NCBI RefSeq assembly: GCF_030285665.1
Contig: NZ_CP127295.1
Span: 1,426,001 to 1,490,000, forward strand
DNA length: 64,000 nucleotides
Reading direction: 5' to 3'
From: Amycolatopsis mongoliensis
GTDB taxonomy: Bacteria > Actinomycetota > Actinomycetes > Mycobacteriales > Pseudonocardiaceae
Shown: positions 53,604 through 62,986 of the stretch, in pieces
How positions within the stretch are numbered: position 1 is the stretch's first letter
Layout of the letters: each line of letters begins with the position of its first letter
Translations under genes and position numbers: made by a program
The notes under the pieces: model-generated
The model's database searches: none
Told to the model about the DNA's origin: nothing
Seen by the model: the letters and a program-made list of their open reading frames with translations, nothing else

Positions 53604-54827
53604 ATGACCGAAGTCGCTGATCCCACCACGAAGGACGAAGTCTTCCCGCTGGTGCGCAGCTGCCCGTTCGCGCCGCCGCCGGCGTACGAGAAGCTGCGCG
53701 AAGCAGGCCCGGTCCAGCGCGTCGAGCTGCAGTCCGGCCAGGAGGCGTGGGCGATCACCCGGCTCGAGGACGTCCGGCAGATGCTCACCGACCCGCGGTT
53801 CAGCTCCGACCGGTTCAACCCCGGCTTCCCGTTCCTGACCAAGCAGGGACGCCCGGTGCGGCGGACCAACTTCACCGCGTCGCTGATCAACATGGACCCG
53901 CCGCAGCACGGCGCGGCCCGCCGTGAGGTTGTCGGCGAGTTCACGGTCAAGCGGATGAAGGCGCTCCAGCCGCGCATCCAGCAGATCGTCGACGAGCACA
54001 TCGACGCGATCCTGGCCGGCCCGAAGCCCGCCGACCTGGTCACCGCACTGTCGCTGCCGGTGCCGTCGCTGGTCATCTGCGAGCTGCTCGGCGTCCCGTA
54101 CGCCGACCACGAGTTCTTCCAGGTCCGCAGCTCGACGCTGCTCAACCGGGACGTCGAGCAGGACGACCGGATCAAGGCCGTCGACGAGCTGCAGAACTAC
54201 CTCGACGAGCTGGTCACCAAGAAGGAGACCGAGCCGGCCGACGACCTGCTCAGCCGTCAGATCGCCAAGCAGCGCGAGGAGCACGGCGACGCCGACCACG
54301 ACTCGCTCGTCTCCCTGGCGTTCCTGCTGCTCATCGCCGGGCACGAGACGACGGCGAACATGATCTCGCTCGGCACCGTCGCGCTGCTGGAGAACCCGGA
54401 CCAGCTCGAGCTGATCAAGAACGACCCGGGCAAGACGCTCGACGCCGTCGAGGAGCTGCTCCGGTACTTCACGATCGCCGAGTTCGCGACGTCGCGCGTC
54501 GCCACCGAGGACCTCGAGATCGGCGGGCAGCTGATCCGCGAGGGCGAGGGCGTGCTCGGCCTGAGCTACTCCGGCAACCGCGACCCGGAGGCGTTCGAAA
54601 ACCCGGACGAGCTCGACCTGGAGCGCGGCGCGCGCCACCACGTCGCGTTCGGCTTCGGGCCGCACCAGTGCCTCGGCCAGAACCTCGCCCGGATGGAGCT
54701 GCAGATCGTCTTCGACACGCTCTTCCGCCGCATCCCGGAGCTGAAGCTGGCCGCGCCGGTCGACCAGCTGCCGTTCAAGCACGACTCGTCGATCTTCGGG
54801 CTCTACTGCCTGCCCGTGACCTGGTGA
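53604..54827 (+). CDS. Cytochrome P450, CYP105-like (first of tandem pair)
   Basis: 407 residues, soluble bacterial P450: I-helix LLLIAGHETTANM with the acid-alcohol pair, ExxR in VEELLRYF, and heme loop FGFGPHQCLGQ. The start MTEVADPTTKDEVFPL with AGGGGG upstream (ATG 53604) is typical of CYP105-like monooxygenases that hydroxylate xenobiotics or natural products with ferredoxin-supplied electrons. Shares long identical nucleotide blocks with the next gene. Confidence 0.94.
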   Translation: MTEVADPTTKDEVFPLVRSCPFAPPPAYEKLREAGPVQRVELQSGQEAWAITRLEDVRQMLTDPRFSSDRFNPGFPFLTKQGRPVRRTNFTASLINMDPPQHGAARREVVGEFTVKRMKALQPRIQQIVDEHIDAILAGPKPADLVTALSLPVPSLVICELLGVPYADHEFFQVRSSTLLNRDVEQDDRIKAVDELQNYLDELVTKKETEPADDLLSRQIAKQREEHGDADHDSLVSLAFLLLIAGHETTANMISLGTVALLENPDQLELIKNDPGKTLDAVEELLRYFTIAEFATSRVATEDLEIGGQLIREGEGVLGLSYSGNRDPEAFENPDELDLERGARHHVAFGFGPHQCLGQNLARMELQIVFDTLFRRIPELKLAAPVDQLPFKHDSSIFGLYCLPVTW

Positions 54828-54837
54828 AGGGGGCGCC

Positions 54838-56037
54838 ATGACGACTGTCGAAAAGCACGAATTCCCGATGACCCGCACGTGCCCGTTCTCGCCGCCGCCG
54901 GCGTACGAGGAGATCCGCGAAGAAGAGCCGGTGTCGAAGGTCGGGCTGCCCGACGGAGGCTGGGCCTGGGTGGTCACCCGGCACGAGGACGTCCGGACCG
55001 TGCTGAACGACCGGCGGTTCAGCGCCGACCGGCAGCACCCGGACTTCCCGCAGCTGGTCAAGGGCGGGTTCCGGCGGCAGGGCGACGAGCGCACCATGAT
55101 CACCATGGACGCGCCCGAGCACGGGCCGGCCCGCAAGGCCGTGCTCGGCGAGTTCACCGTGCGCCGGATGGAGGCGCTGCGGCCGCGGATCCAGGAGATC
55201 GTGGACGGGCAGATCGACGCGCTGCTCGCCGGGCCGAAGCCGGGTGACCTGGTCGAGGCGCTGTCGCTGCCGGTGCCGTCGCTGGTGATCTGCGAGATGC
55301 TCGGCGTGCCCTACGCCGACCACGACTTCTTCCAGACCCACACGGCGAAGCTGATCAAGCGCGCGACGACGCCGGAGGAGCGGCGGGCGGCGTTCGACAC
55401 CATCCGCGGCTACATGGAAGACCTCATCGCGGAGAAGGAGGCGAACCCGCCGGACGACCTGCTCGGCCGGCAGATCGTCAAGCTCCGCGAAGACGGCGCC
55501 TACCGGCGTGCTTCGCTGGCCGCGACCGGCTTCCTGCTGCTGGTGGCCGGGCACGAGACGACGGCGAACATGATTTCCCTGTCCACCGTGGCGTTCCTCC
55601 GCAACCCGGAGCAGCTCGCGGCGATCAAGGCCGACCCGGGCAAGACGCTCGACGCCGTCGAGGAGATGCTGCGCTACTGGACGATCGTCGACGCGGCCAC
55701 GGCGCGCCTGTGCGTCGAGGACATCGAGGTCGGCGGGCAGCTGATCCGGGCCGGCGAGGGCGTGCTGGCGCTGGGCTACGCGGCGAACCGCGACCCGCGG
55801 GCGTTCGACGACCCGGACGAGCTGGACATCGAGCGCGGCGCGCGCCACCACGTCGCGTTCGGCTTCGGGCCGCACCAGTGCCTCGGCCAGAACCTCGCCC
55901 GGATGGAGCTGCAGATCGTGTTCGACACGCTCTTCCGGCGCATCCCGACCCTCGCGCTGGCCGCGGACGTCGACGACCTGCCGTTCAAGGACGACGCGAA
56001 CATCTACGGCCTGTACCGGCTGCCGGTGACCTGGTAG
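54838..56037 (+). CDS. Cytochrome P450, CYP105-like (second of tandem pair)
   Basis: 399 residues, paralogue of the gene upstream: LLLVAGHETTANM, VEEMLRYW, FGFGPHQCLGQ. The spacer between the two is only 10 bp. Over the heme-binding region an 89-bp stretch (55831-55919) is identical to 54621-54709, including third codon positions. The ferredoxin gene follows after 37 bp and is the probable electron donor for both. Confidence 0.94.
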   Translation: MTTVEKHEFPMTRTCPFSPPPAYEEIREEEPVSKVGLPDGGWAWVVTRHEDVRTVLNDRRFSADRQHPDFPQLVKGGFRRQGDERTMITMDAPEHGPARKAVLGEFTVRRMEALRPRIQEIVDGQIDALLAGPKPGDLVEALSLPVPSLVICEMLGVPYADHDFFQTHTAKLIKRATTPEERRAAFDTIRGYMEDLIAEKEANPPDDLLGRQIVKLREDGAYRRASLAATGFLLLVAGHETTANMISLSTVAFLRNPEQLAAIKADPGKTLDAVEEMLRYWTIVDAATARLCVEDIEVGGQLIRAGEGVLALGYAANRDPRAFDDPDELDIERGARHHVAFGFGPHQCLGQNLARMELQIVFDTLFRRIPTLALAADVDDLPFKDDANIYGLYRLPVTW

Positions 56038-56074
56038 AGAACGAACTGCCATCCCACCACAGGAGAGAAGAACC

Positions 56075-56269
56075 ATGAAGATCATCGCGGACACCGGCAA
56101 GTGCGTCGGCGCCGGGCAGTGCGTGCTGACCGAGCCCGCCCTGTTCGACCAGAGCGAAGACGACGGCACGGTCATCGTCCTCGACGACCAGCCGGAGGGC
56201 GAGCTGGTCGAGAAGGCCCGCGAAGCGGTGCACGTTTGCCCCAGCCAGGCCCTGTTACTGCAGGAGTAG
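56075..56269 (+). CDS. 3Fe-4S ferredoxin partner of the P450s
   Basis: 64 residues: KCVGAGQC gives two cluster Cys with the middle position replaced, and VCPSQA the third, the pattern of [3Fe-4S] ferredoxins that feed CYP105. ATG 56075 has AGGAGAGAAG upstream. The fourth codon from the end is the rare TTA (56255-56257), which in streptomycetes needs the bldA tRNA. The stop is 13 bp before the insertion sequence. Confidence 0.92.
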   Translation: MKIIADTGKCVGAGQCVLTEPALFDQSEDDGTVIVLDDQPEGELVEKAREAVHVCPSQALLLQE

Positions 56270-56322
56270 GTCTGCCGCAGCTTGAGGTTCACCCCGAACG
56301 GTGGACAGGGGCTTACGAGGGA

Positions 56323-57237
56323 TCAGGCAGCCGTGCGAAGTGACTGCTCGAAATTGTCGGGACTGAGCATCCCGATTGCGGAGTGCCGCCGCACACTGTT
56401 GTAGAAACGAACCCAATTGTCAACTGCGGCAACGAGTTCCATCTTCGTGGCGTAGGCATGCCGGTAGTAGTGCTCATGTTTGAACGTCGACCAGAACGAC
56501 TCTGCCGGGCTGTTGTCCCAGCAGATACCGGTTTCGCCCATCGACCGGCGCAGCCCGTGCCGGAAGCACGCTTGCGCCGTCAGATGCGCCGTGAACTCCC
56601 CGCCGCGGTCGGAATGCAGTACCGTGCCGCGACATTCACCGCCACGGGCGGCGACCGCGTCGTGGATGGCGTCCGTGACCATCTCAGCGCTGATACGGTC
56701 AGATACACTGTGGCCCAACACTTTCCGAGAGTGCCCGTCCCGGATCGCACACAGGAACATCTCGCCCTCACCACACGTCAAATACGTGATGTCGGTCAGC
56801 CAGACCGCGTCCAGCCGGCCCCGGTCGAAAAGCCGGTCGACCAGATCCGGCGGGAACGACGCGGCCGGATCGACCACCGTCGTCTTCACCTTGAACGTGC
56901 GCGGGCTGATGCCCTCCAGCCCGATCGAGGCCATGATCTTGGCGACCGTCTTCGCTGTGACCACCTCGCCCTGGTCACGCAGTTCGGCGGTGATCCGCGG
57001 CGACCCGTAGGTTCCGCGGGAGTCCTTGTGCGCCTCGGTGATCTTCACCTCGAGGTCGGCGCGGCGTTGCTGCCGTGGCGTCAGCACCCTTGCCGCGGCG
57101 CGTTTGGCGTGCGCGTAGTAGCCGGCTCTCGACACGCTCAGCAGCCGCGCCATCCGCCGGACCGAGAACCGGGTGTGCTGCGGCGAGGTGGAGCCGGCCG
57201 TCTCGGCGAACTCGTCGGGGCCGGCGTACTTGGCCAT
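56323..57237 (-). CDS. IS3-family transposase OrfB (DDE integrase)
   Basis: 304 residues: HTH_21 region (GYYAHAKRAAARVLTPRQQRR; GSPRITAELRDQG), and an rve catalytic domain with Asp in DITYL, Asp in HSDRGGEF and Glu in SPAESFWSTFK. ATG 57237 overlaps the orfA stop as TGATG, so it may be made by reinitiation or as a frameshift fusion with OrfA; the usual A6G slip site is not present. Confidence 0.95.
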   Translation of the reverse strand: MAKYAGPDEFAETAGSTSPQHTRFSVRRMARLLSVSRAGYYAHAKRAAARVLTPRQQRRADLEVKITEAHKDSRGTYGSPRITAELRDQGEVVTAKTVAKIMASIGLEGISPRTFKVKTTVVDPAASFPPDLVDRLFDRGRLDAVWLTDITYLTCGEGEMFLCAIRDGHSRKVLGHSVSDRISAEMVTDAIHDAVAARGGECRGTVLHSDRGGEFTAHLTAQACFRHGLRRSMGETGICWDNSPAESFWSTFKHEHYYRHAYATKMELVAAVDNWVRFYNSVRRHSAIGMLSPDNFEQSLRTAA

Positions 57238-57560
57238 CAGAGCGAACCGGGCCGGTTCTTCTGCATCGCGGCAAAGTACGCCGAAGCTTTTACCAGGAAC
57301 GCGTTGTCCTTCTCCAGTTCGGCCACCTGCCCGCGCAAGCGCAGCAGCTCGGCCCGCTCGGCCGCCTGCAAGGGGTTGTCCCCGTGGACCTCAGCCGCGG
57401 TGATCCGGCGTCGTTCGTCTTTGACCCAGACACTCAACATGCCCGCGTCGATGCCCAGCTCGCGGGCGACCTCAGCGATCGTGCGGCCGGAATCGATCAC
57501 ACGGTGAGCAGCCTCGACCTTGTACTCCGCCGGGTACGACCGGCGCTTGCGAGCAGGCAT
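57237..57560 (-). CDS. IS3-family transposase OrfA
   Basis: 107 residues: helix-turn-helix of the IS3 OrfA (GRTIAEVARELGIDAGMLSVWVKDE) and a leucine-zipper-like C-terminal part (LLRLRGQVAELEKDNAFLVKA). It recognises the inverted ends and pairs with OrfB. ATG 57560 lies 67 bp inside the right end of the element. Confidence 0.95.
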   Translation of the reverse strand: MPARKRRSYPAEYKVEAAHRVIDSGRTIAEVARELGIDAGMLSVWVKDERRRITAAEVHGDNPLQAAERAELLRLRGQVAELEKDNAFLVKASAYFAAMQKNRPGSL

Positions 57561-57630
57561 GAGGACATCCTTTCAGCAGGACATCTGATCCTGCTAACTC
57601 GGTGTCCACTACCCGGGGTGAACCTCAGCT

Positions 57631-57678
57631 TGTCGTGAGTGTTTAGGGCGGTTAGAACCGCCCTAAACACTCACGACA
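57631..57678 (+). repeat. Palindromic repeat R2
   Basis: 23-bp perfect arms (57631-57653, 57656-57678), loop AG; the core GTCGTGAGTGTTTAGGGCGG is shared with R1 and R3. Removing the IS3 element and one GCT joins it to the ferredoxin gene: stop, GTCTGCCGCAG, palindrome, the same order as after the aldo/keto reductase (R1). Confidence 0.9.
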
Positions 57679-57681
57679 GAG

Positions 57682-57709
57682 TTATCCACATCGGCTCTGG
57701 TTATCCACA
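57682..57709 (+). promoter_or_regulatory. Tandem DnaA-box-like TTATCCACA sites
   Basis: TTATCCACA at 57682-57690 and 57701-57709, 10 nt apart, same orientation, 51 nt before the start of the second AbiEi-like gene. Equivalent pair and distance to the start occur before the first AbiEi-like gene. Confidence 0.6.
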
Positions 57710-57759
57710 GATTTGCCGGGCGCCTCTTGCGGGCCCCCGGAGTCGATCATCGTCGAGGT

Positions 57760-58758
57760 ATGCCTCTTCACCGACGGTGGTCCACCGACGTGCTACCGGA
57801 ACCGGCCAGACCCAGCTGGCAAGTCGTCCTCGAACGGCAGTCCGGCGTCCTCAGTCTCGGACAGCTCCGCGCTTACGGCCACACCAAGGCGGACCTGGCG
57901 GCCAACGTGGAAGCCGGGCGGTGGCAGCGCGTGCTGCCCGGCGTCTACGCGACGTTCACCGGTCCACTGCCCCGGCCCGCGCGCTTGGCAGCCGCACTGC
58001 TCTACGGCGGCAAGCACGCCATCTTGAGTCATCACTCGGCAGCGGAAGAATGGGGCCTCCTCCCGATCATCGACCGGCCGGTCGAAATCACCGTGCCCTA
58101 CACGAGTTCGGCCATCTCACAACGGCCGTTCGTGGTGGTCCATCGCTCACGCGCCCTGGCGCACACGACGCTGGCGACCACGCCACCTCGGACCCGCGGT
58201 GCGGACACCGTCGTCGACCTGGCCGTTTCCCAGGAGACGGCCAGAGAGGCGACGCTTCTCGTCGTGGACCTCGTCAGCCGAAGTTCGATCTCGCTCGAAG
58301 CCGTCGAGAACTGTGTCACGCAACGCCCGCCCTATCGCTACCGGGCTGCCATCCGTAACGGCCTCGGCCTGGTGCGCAACGGCTTGATGTCCGCCCTCGA
58401 AGTCGAGTACCTCCAGCTGGTCGAGGACGAGCACGGCCTGCCACGAGGTGACCGGCAGACGCCGTTCGTCGTGGACGGGAAGACACTCTGGGAAGACGTG
58501 ACCTACGACAGCCACGGCGCGGCGGTCACGGTCCGGCTCGACGGCCGGGCCACTCATGCCATGGCAGGCATCGCCTTCCGGGACCGTCGCCGGGACAACG
58601 CCGCCGAACTCGCCGGCCGCGCCCGGCTCGTCTACGGCTGGAACGAAGTGCACACCGAACCGTGCGCGGTCGCGGACGAAGTCCGGCAGGTTCTGCTCCG
58701 TGAGGGCTGGGATCCGGCCGGGCACCGCGAGCCGACTTGCCGACGATGCACGTCGTGA
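57760..58758 (+). CDS. AbiEi-like / DUF559-type protein with altered nuclease core
   Basis: 332 residues. The N-terminal winged helix (RQSGVLSLGQLRAYGHTKADLAANVEAGRWQRVLPGVY) is the AbiEi pattern. The C-terminal Vsr/DUF559-like part has MSALEVEYLQ, DVTYD, and VTVRLDGRATH, where related proteins have ELDGR: the acidic residue is Arg here. RDRRRDNAAELAG and VYGWNEV follow the family. It may have lost nuclease activity. ATG 57760 has GAGG upstream. The stop TGA lies inside palindrome R3; palindrome R2 and two TTATCCACA lie upstream. No toxin gene is adjacent. Confidence 0.72.
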   Translation: MPLHRRWSTDVLPEPARPSWQVVLERQSGVLSLGQLRAYGHTKADLAANVEAGRWQRVLPGVYATFTGPLPRPARLAAALLYGGKHAILSHHSAAEEWGLLPIIDRPVEITVPYTSSAISQRPFVVVHRSRALAHTTLATTPPRTRGADTVVDLAVSQETAREATLLVVDLVSRSSISLEAVENCVTQRPPYRYRAAIRNGLGLVRNGLMSALEVEYLQLVEDEHGLPRGDRQTPFVVDGKTLWEDVTYDSHGAAVTVRLDGRATHAMAGIAFRDRRRDNAAELAGRARLVYGWNEVHTEPCAVADEVRQVLLREGWDPAGHREPTCRRCTS

Positions 58759-58798
58759 GTGTTTAGGGCGGTTAGAACCGCCCTAAACACTCACGACG
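58751..58798 (+). repeat. Palindromic repeat R3
   Basis: 23-bp perfect arms (58751-58773, 58776-58798), loop AG. Same core as R1 and R2. It overlaps the last codons and stop of the AbiEi-like gene, ends 9 bp before the stop of the convergent ABC ATPase gene, and can terminate both. Confidence 0.9.
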
Positions 58799-58807
58799 AG
58801 GTGACCA

Positions 58808-59881
<1,074 letters not shown>

Positions 59882-59883
59882 GG

Positions 59884-60723
59884 CTACTTCACCGCTCCCA
59901 TCGACAGCCCCCGGACGAGGTGGTTCTGCGCGATCCAGCCGACGATCATCACCGGCAGCGAAGCCAGCAGCGCGGCGGCGGAAAGCTGGGCCCAGTACAG
60001 GCCCTCACTGGTGATGAACCCGACGAGGAACACCGGCACCGTGCCGGCCCGGGCCGCCGTCAGGTTGACCGCGTAGAAGAACTCGGTCCAGGAGAAGATG
60101 ACGCAGATCAGCGCGGTCGCCGCGATCCCGGGCGCGACCACCGGCATGATGATCTTGCGCAGCAGCGTCGGCAGGTTCGCGCCGTCGATCCGGCCCGCTT
60201 CGATCATCTCGTGCGGGACCTCGAGGAAGAACGACCGCATCATCCAGATGGCCAGCGGCAGGTTCATCGACGTGTACAGGATGACCAGCGCCCACACCGT
60301 GTCCAGCAGCTCGGAGTTCTGGGAGATGATGTACAGCGGGATGATCGCCGCGACGATCGGCAGCATCTTCGTCGAGAGGAAGAACCCGAGCGCGTTCGAC
60401 GTGCCCTTGACCGGCGCCAGCGACAGCGCGTACGCCGCCGGGACGCCGAAGAGCAGCACCAGGGCCGTCGAGAGGATCGTGACGAACGCCGAGTTGGACA
60501 GGTAGGGCAGGAACCCGCCGCTCAGGACGTTCGAGATCTGGTCGAACGTCGGGGAGAACAGCAGCTTCGGCGGGTCGGTGTAGGCGTCGGCCTCCTGCTT
60601 GAACGCCGTGAGGATCATCCACAGCAGCGGGAAGACGAACAGGATCGCGACGACCCAGGTCGCCACGGTCAGCGAGCCCTTGCCGTAGTGCTTCTTGCGA
60701 GGACGCGCGGCAAGAGTGGTCAT
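59884..60723 (-). CDS. ABC sugar/polyol permease (MalG/SmoG-like)
   Basis: 279 residues with six spans and the coupling loop EAGRIDGANLPTLLRKIIMPVVAPG (EAA motif) that docks on the ATPase. The MalG type fits from order and the WTEFFYAVNL ending of TM5/6. ATG 60723 overlaps the previous permease stop by ATGA; the ATPase gene starts 2 bp after its stop. Confidence 0.92.
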   Translation of the reverse strand: MTTLAARPRKKHYGKGSLTVATWVVAILFVFPLLWMILTAFKQEADAYTDPPKLLFSPTFDQISNVLSGGFLPYLSNSAFVTILSTALVLLFGVPAAYALSLAPVKGTSNALGFFLSTKMLPIVAAIIPLYIISQNSELLDTVWALVILYTSMNLPLAIWMMRSFFLEVPHEMIEAGRIDGANLPTLLRKIIMPVVAPGIAATALICVIFSWTEFFYAVNLTAARAGTVPVFLVGFITSEGLYWAQLSAAALLASLPVMIVGWIAQNHLVRGLSMGAVK

Positions 60724-61652
60724 TTCACGCCTCCACTCACGGAGAAGGTGCGGAACATCAGGCGCAGCGCGAAGGTCGCGACGATCATCGTCAGGATCAC
60801 GACGATCACGCCCATCGCCGACGACTGGCCGACGTCGAAGCCCTCGAACGCGCGCTGGTAGATGTAGTACGGCAGGTTGGTGCTGGCCGTGCCCGGGCCG
60901 CCCTGCGTCATCAGGAAGATCGCGTCGAAGCTGTTCACGATGTAGATCGCGCCCAGCAGCGTCGCCAGCTGCAGGAACCGGGACAGGTGCGGCAGGGTGA
61001 TGGAGACGAACGTCCGCCACCGGCCGGCACCGTCCACAGAGGCCGCTTCGAGCACCTCCTTGGACTGGCTCTGCAGGCCGGCCAGGATGAGCAGCATCAT
61101 GAACGGCGTCCACTGCCACACGATCTGCGCCATCACCGCGGCCAGCGGGAACTCCGAGAGCCAGTCGAGGTCGGTGCCGAAGACGAAGTGCAGCAGCCCG
61201 TACGTCGGGTCGAACATCGTCGTCTTCCACAGCAGCGCGCCGGCCGCCGGGAGGATCAGGAACGGCGTGATCAGCAGCGTCCGGACGACGCCGCGGCCGA
61301 AGAACTTCCGGTCGAGCAGGATCGCCAGGCCGAGGCCCAGCAGCAGCGCGACCAGCACGCACACCACGGTCAGCACCACCGTGTTGAGCAGCGCGACCAG
61401 GAACGTCGCGTCGCTGAAGACGTCGATGTAGTTGTCCAGGCCGACGAAGTGGCGCGAGCCCGGCCGGACCAGGTTCCACGACTGGAACGAGTAGAAGACG
61501 GTGAGCAGGAACGGCAGCTGCGTCACCGCGATGACGAAGATCAGCGCGGGCAGCAGCGGCAGGCGCCGCTTGGCCGCGGTGCTCAGGCCGCGTTTCTCCT
61601 CGGCCTTCGCGTGGGCGTGGGACTTGGGCGTATCTACCGACAGCGTGGACAT
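60720..61652 (-). CDS. ABC sugar/polyol permease (MalF/SmoF-like)
   Basis: 310 residues with six or seven spans after a basic N-terminal tail (SHAHAKAEEKRGLSTAAKRRLP). EAA loop EAASVDGAGRWRTFVSITLPHLSR, and LMTQGGPGTAST typical of MalF-type sugar permeases. The start shares an A with the solute-binding protein's stop (TGATG). Confidence 0.92.
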   Translation of the reverse strand: MSTLSVDTPKSHAHAKAEEKRGLSTAAKRRLPLLPALIFVIAVTQLPFLLTVFYSFQSWNLVRPGSRHFVGLDNYIDVFSDATFLVALLNTVVLTVVCVLVALLLGLGLAILLDRKFFGRGVVRTLLITPFLILPAAGALLWKTTMFDPTYGLLHFVFGTDLDWLSEFPLAAVMAQIVWQWTPFMMLLILAGLQSQSKEVLEAASVDGAGRWRTFVSITLPHLSRFLQLATLLGAIYIVNSFDAIFLMTQGGPGTASTNLPYYIYQRAFEGFDVGQSSAMGVIVVILTMIVATFALRLMFRTFSVSGGVK

Positions 61653-62986
61653 CACTGCACCGCCTTGTAGGAGTCGCCCACCGTCTGGGCGTAGTCCTGG
61701 GACTGCTTCAGGGCGTCGTCGACCGACTCGCGGCCGGCGATCGCCGCCGACAGCTGCTGGCTCACCCGGGTGCCCAGGTCCTGGAACTCGGGGATGCCGA
61801 CGAACTGGATGCCGGGGTAGGGCACCGGGTTCGCCATGACCTTCTGCTGGTTCGCGTCCGCGATGCCGTCGAGCGTGGGCTTCGCGTAGGCCGCCGCGGC
61901 CTTGGCGTAGTCGGGGATGGTGTACGTCGACTGGCGCACGCCCGGCGGGACGCGGTTCCAGCCGTAGGTCTGGCCGACCTTCTGCACGTACGCCTTGTCG
62001 GTCATCCAGGCCATGAACTTCCAGGCCGCGTCCTTGTCCTTGGCGACCTTCGGGATGCCGAGCGCCCAGGTGTAGAGCCAGCCACTGGCCTGCGTCTTGA
62101 CCACCGGCGCCGGCGCGTAGCCGGACTTGCCGACGATCTTGCTGCTCGACGGGTCCTCGTTGGTGCCCGCCATGACCGTCGCGTCGTACCACATCGCCGC
62201 GTTGCCCTGGGTGTAGCGCGTACCGCACTCGGAGAACCCGGCGCTGGAGGCACCGACCTCACCGTGGTCGCGGATCAGGTTGACGTAGAAGTTCGCGGCT
62301 TCCTTGAACTCCGGCGACGTCAGCTTGGCGTTCCAGTCCTTGTCGAACCACTGCGCGCCGAAGGTGTTGGCCACCGTGGTGAACGGCGCGAGGCTCTCGC
62401 CCCAGCCCGGCTTGCCGCGCAGGCAGATGCCCGCGACGCCGTCGGCCTTGTCGTCGAGCTTCGCGGCGAAGTCCGCGATCTGCTGCCACGTCGGCTTGGC
62501 CGGCATCGTGAGCCCGGCCTTCTCGAAGAGGTCCTTGCGGTAGGCCAGGAACGACGACTCGCCGTAGAACGGCACCGCGTACATCTGGTTCTGGTACGAC
62601 AGCGACGTCTTGATGCTGGGGATGAAGTCGCCTTCGTCGTAGCCCGGGGTGGCCGCCATGTGCGGTTCGAGGTTCTCGAGCCAGCCGTTGGCCGCCCACT
62701 GCGGAGCCTCGTAGTTGCTGATCATCACGACGTCGAACTCGCCGCCCTCGGTGGCGGTCGACGCGGTGATCTTGGCGCGGGCCTGGTTTTCCGGCAGCGA
62801 GACGAACTTCAGGTTGATGCCCGTGGCCTTCTCGAACTCCGGGGCGAGGGAGATCGCGTCCTTCATCTGCGGGTTGGCCACGATCGCGATGACGAGGGTG
62901 CTCCCGCCGGTGCCGACCGAGCCGGCCCCGGCGCACCCGGTGGCCAGCAGGGACGTCGCGGCGAAGAGGGTGAGGAGCTTACGCAC
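61652..62986 (-). CDS. ABC transporter solute-binding lipoprotein (sugar/polyol)
   Basis: 444 residues: lipoprotein signal (RKLLTLFAATSLLATGC), then a family 1 periplasmic-binding-type bilobal protein with VANPQMKDAISLAPEFEKATG, YAVPFYGESSFLAYRKDLFEKAGL and GWLYTWALGIPK. These features are those of polyol/mannitol and maltose-like binding proteins. GTG 62986 has GGGAGG upstream; it overlaps the dehydrogenase gene by 8 bp. Confidence 0.92.
   Translation of the reverse strand: MRKLLTLFAATSLLATGCAGAGSVGTGGSTLVIAIVANPQMKDAISLAPEFEKATGINLKFVSLPENQARAKITASTATEGGEFDVVMISNYEAPQWAANGWLENLEPHMAATPGYDEGDFIPSIKTSLSYQNQMYAVPFYGESSFLAYRKDLFEKAGLTMPAKPTWQQIADFAAKLDDKADGVAGICLRGKPGWGESLAPFTTVANTFGAQWFDKDWNAKLTSPEFKEAANFYVNLIRDHGEVGASSAGFSECGTRYTQGNAAMWYDATVMAGTNEDPSSSKIVGKSGYAPAPVVKTQASGWLYTWALGIPKVAKDKDAAWKFMAWMTDKAYVQKVGQTYGWNRVPPGVRQSTYTIPDYAKAAAAYAKPTLDGIADANQQKVMANPVPYPGIQFVGIPEFQDLGTRVSQQLSAAIAGRESVDDALKQSQDYAQTVGDSYKAVQ

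Larger units (their letters stand above)
56283..57627 (-). mobile_element. IS3-family insertion sequence with 3-bp target duplication
   Basis: 1345 bp bounded by imperfect inverted ends TGAGGTTCACCCCG...GTGGACA (56283-56307) and its complement (57603-57627), four mismatched bases in the gap. GCT occurs directly on both outer sides (56280-56282, 57628-57630), a 3-bp target duplication. It holds orfA and orfB on the minus strand and looks intact, so it may be recent. Confidence 0.92.

Noticed and set aside
53604..56269. Part of a larger natural-product gene cluster
   Set aside because: No polyketide, peptide or terpene synthase genes are near; the set is only TetR, two P450s and ferredoxin.
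57682..57709. Replication origin because of DnaA boxes
   Set aside because: Only two boxes, no dnaA/dnaN/gyr genes and no AT-rich unwinding region; the same pair recurs upstream of a related gene, so it is a gene-linked signal.
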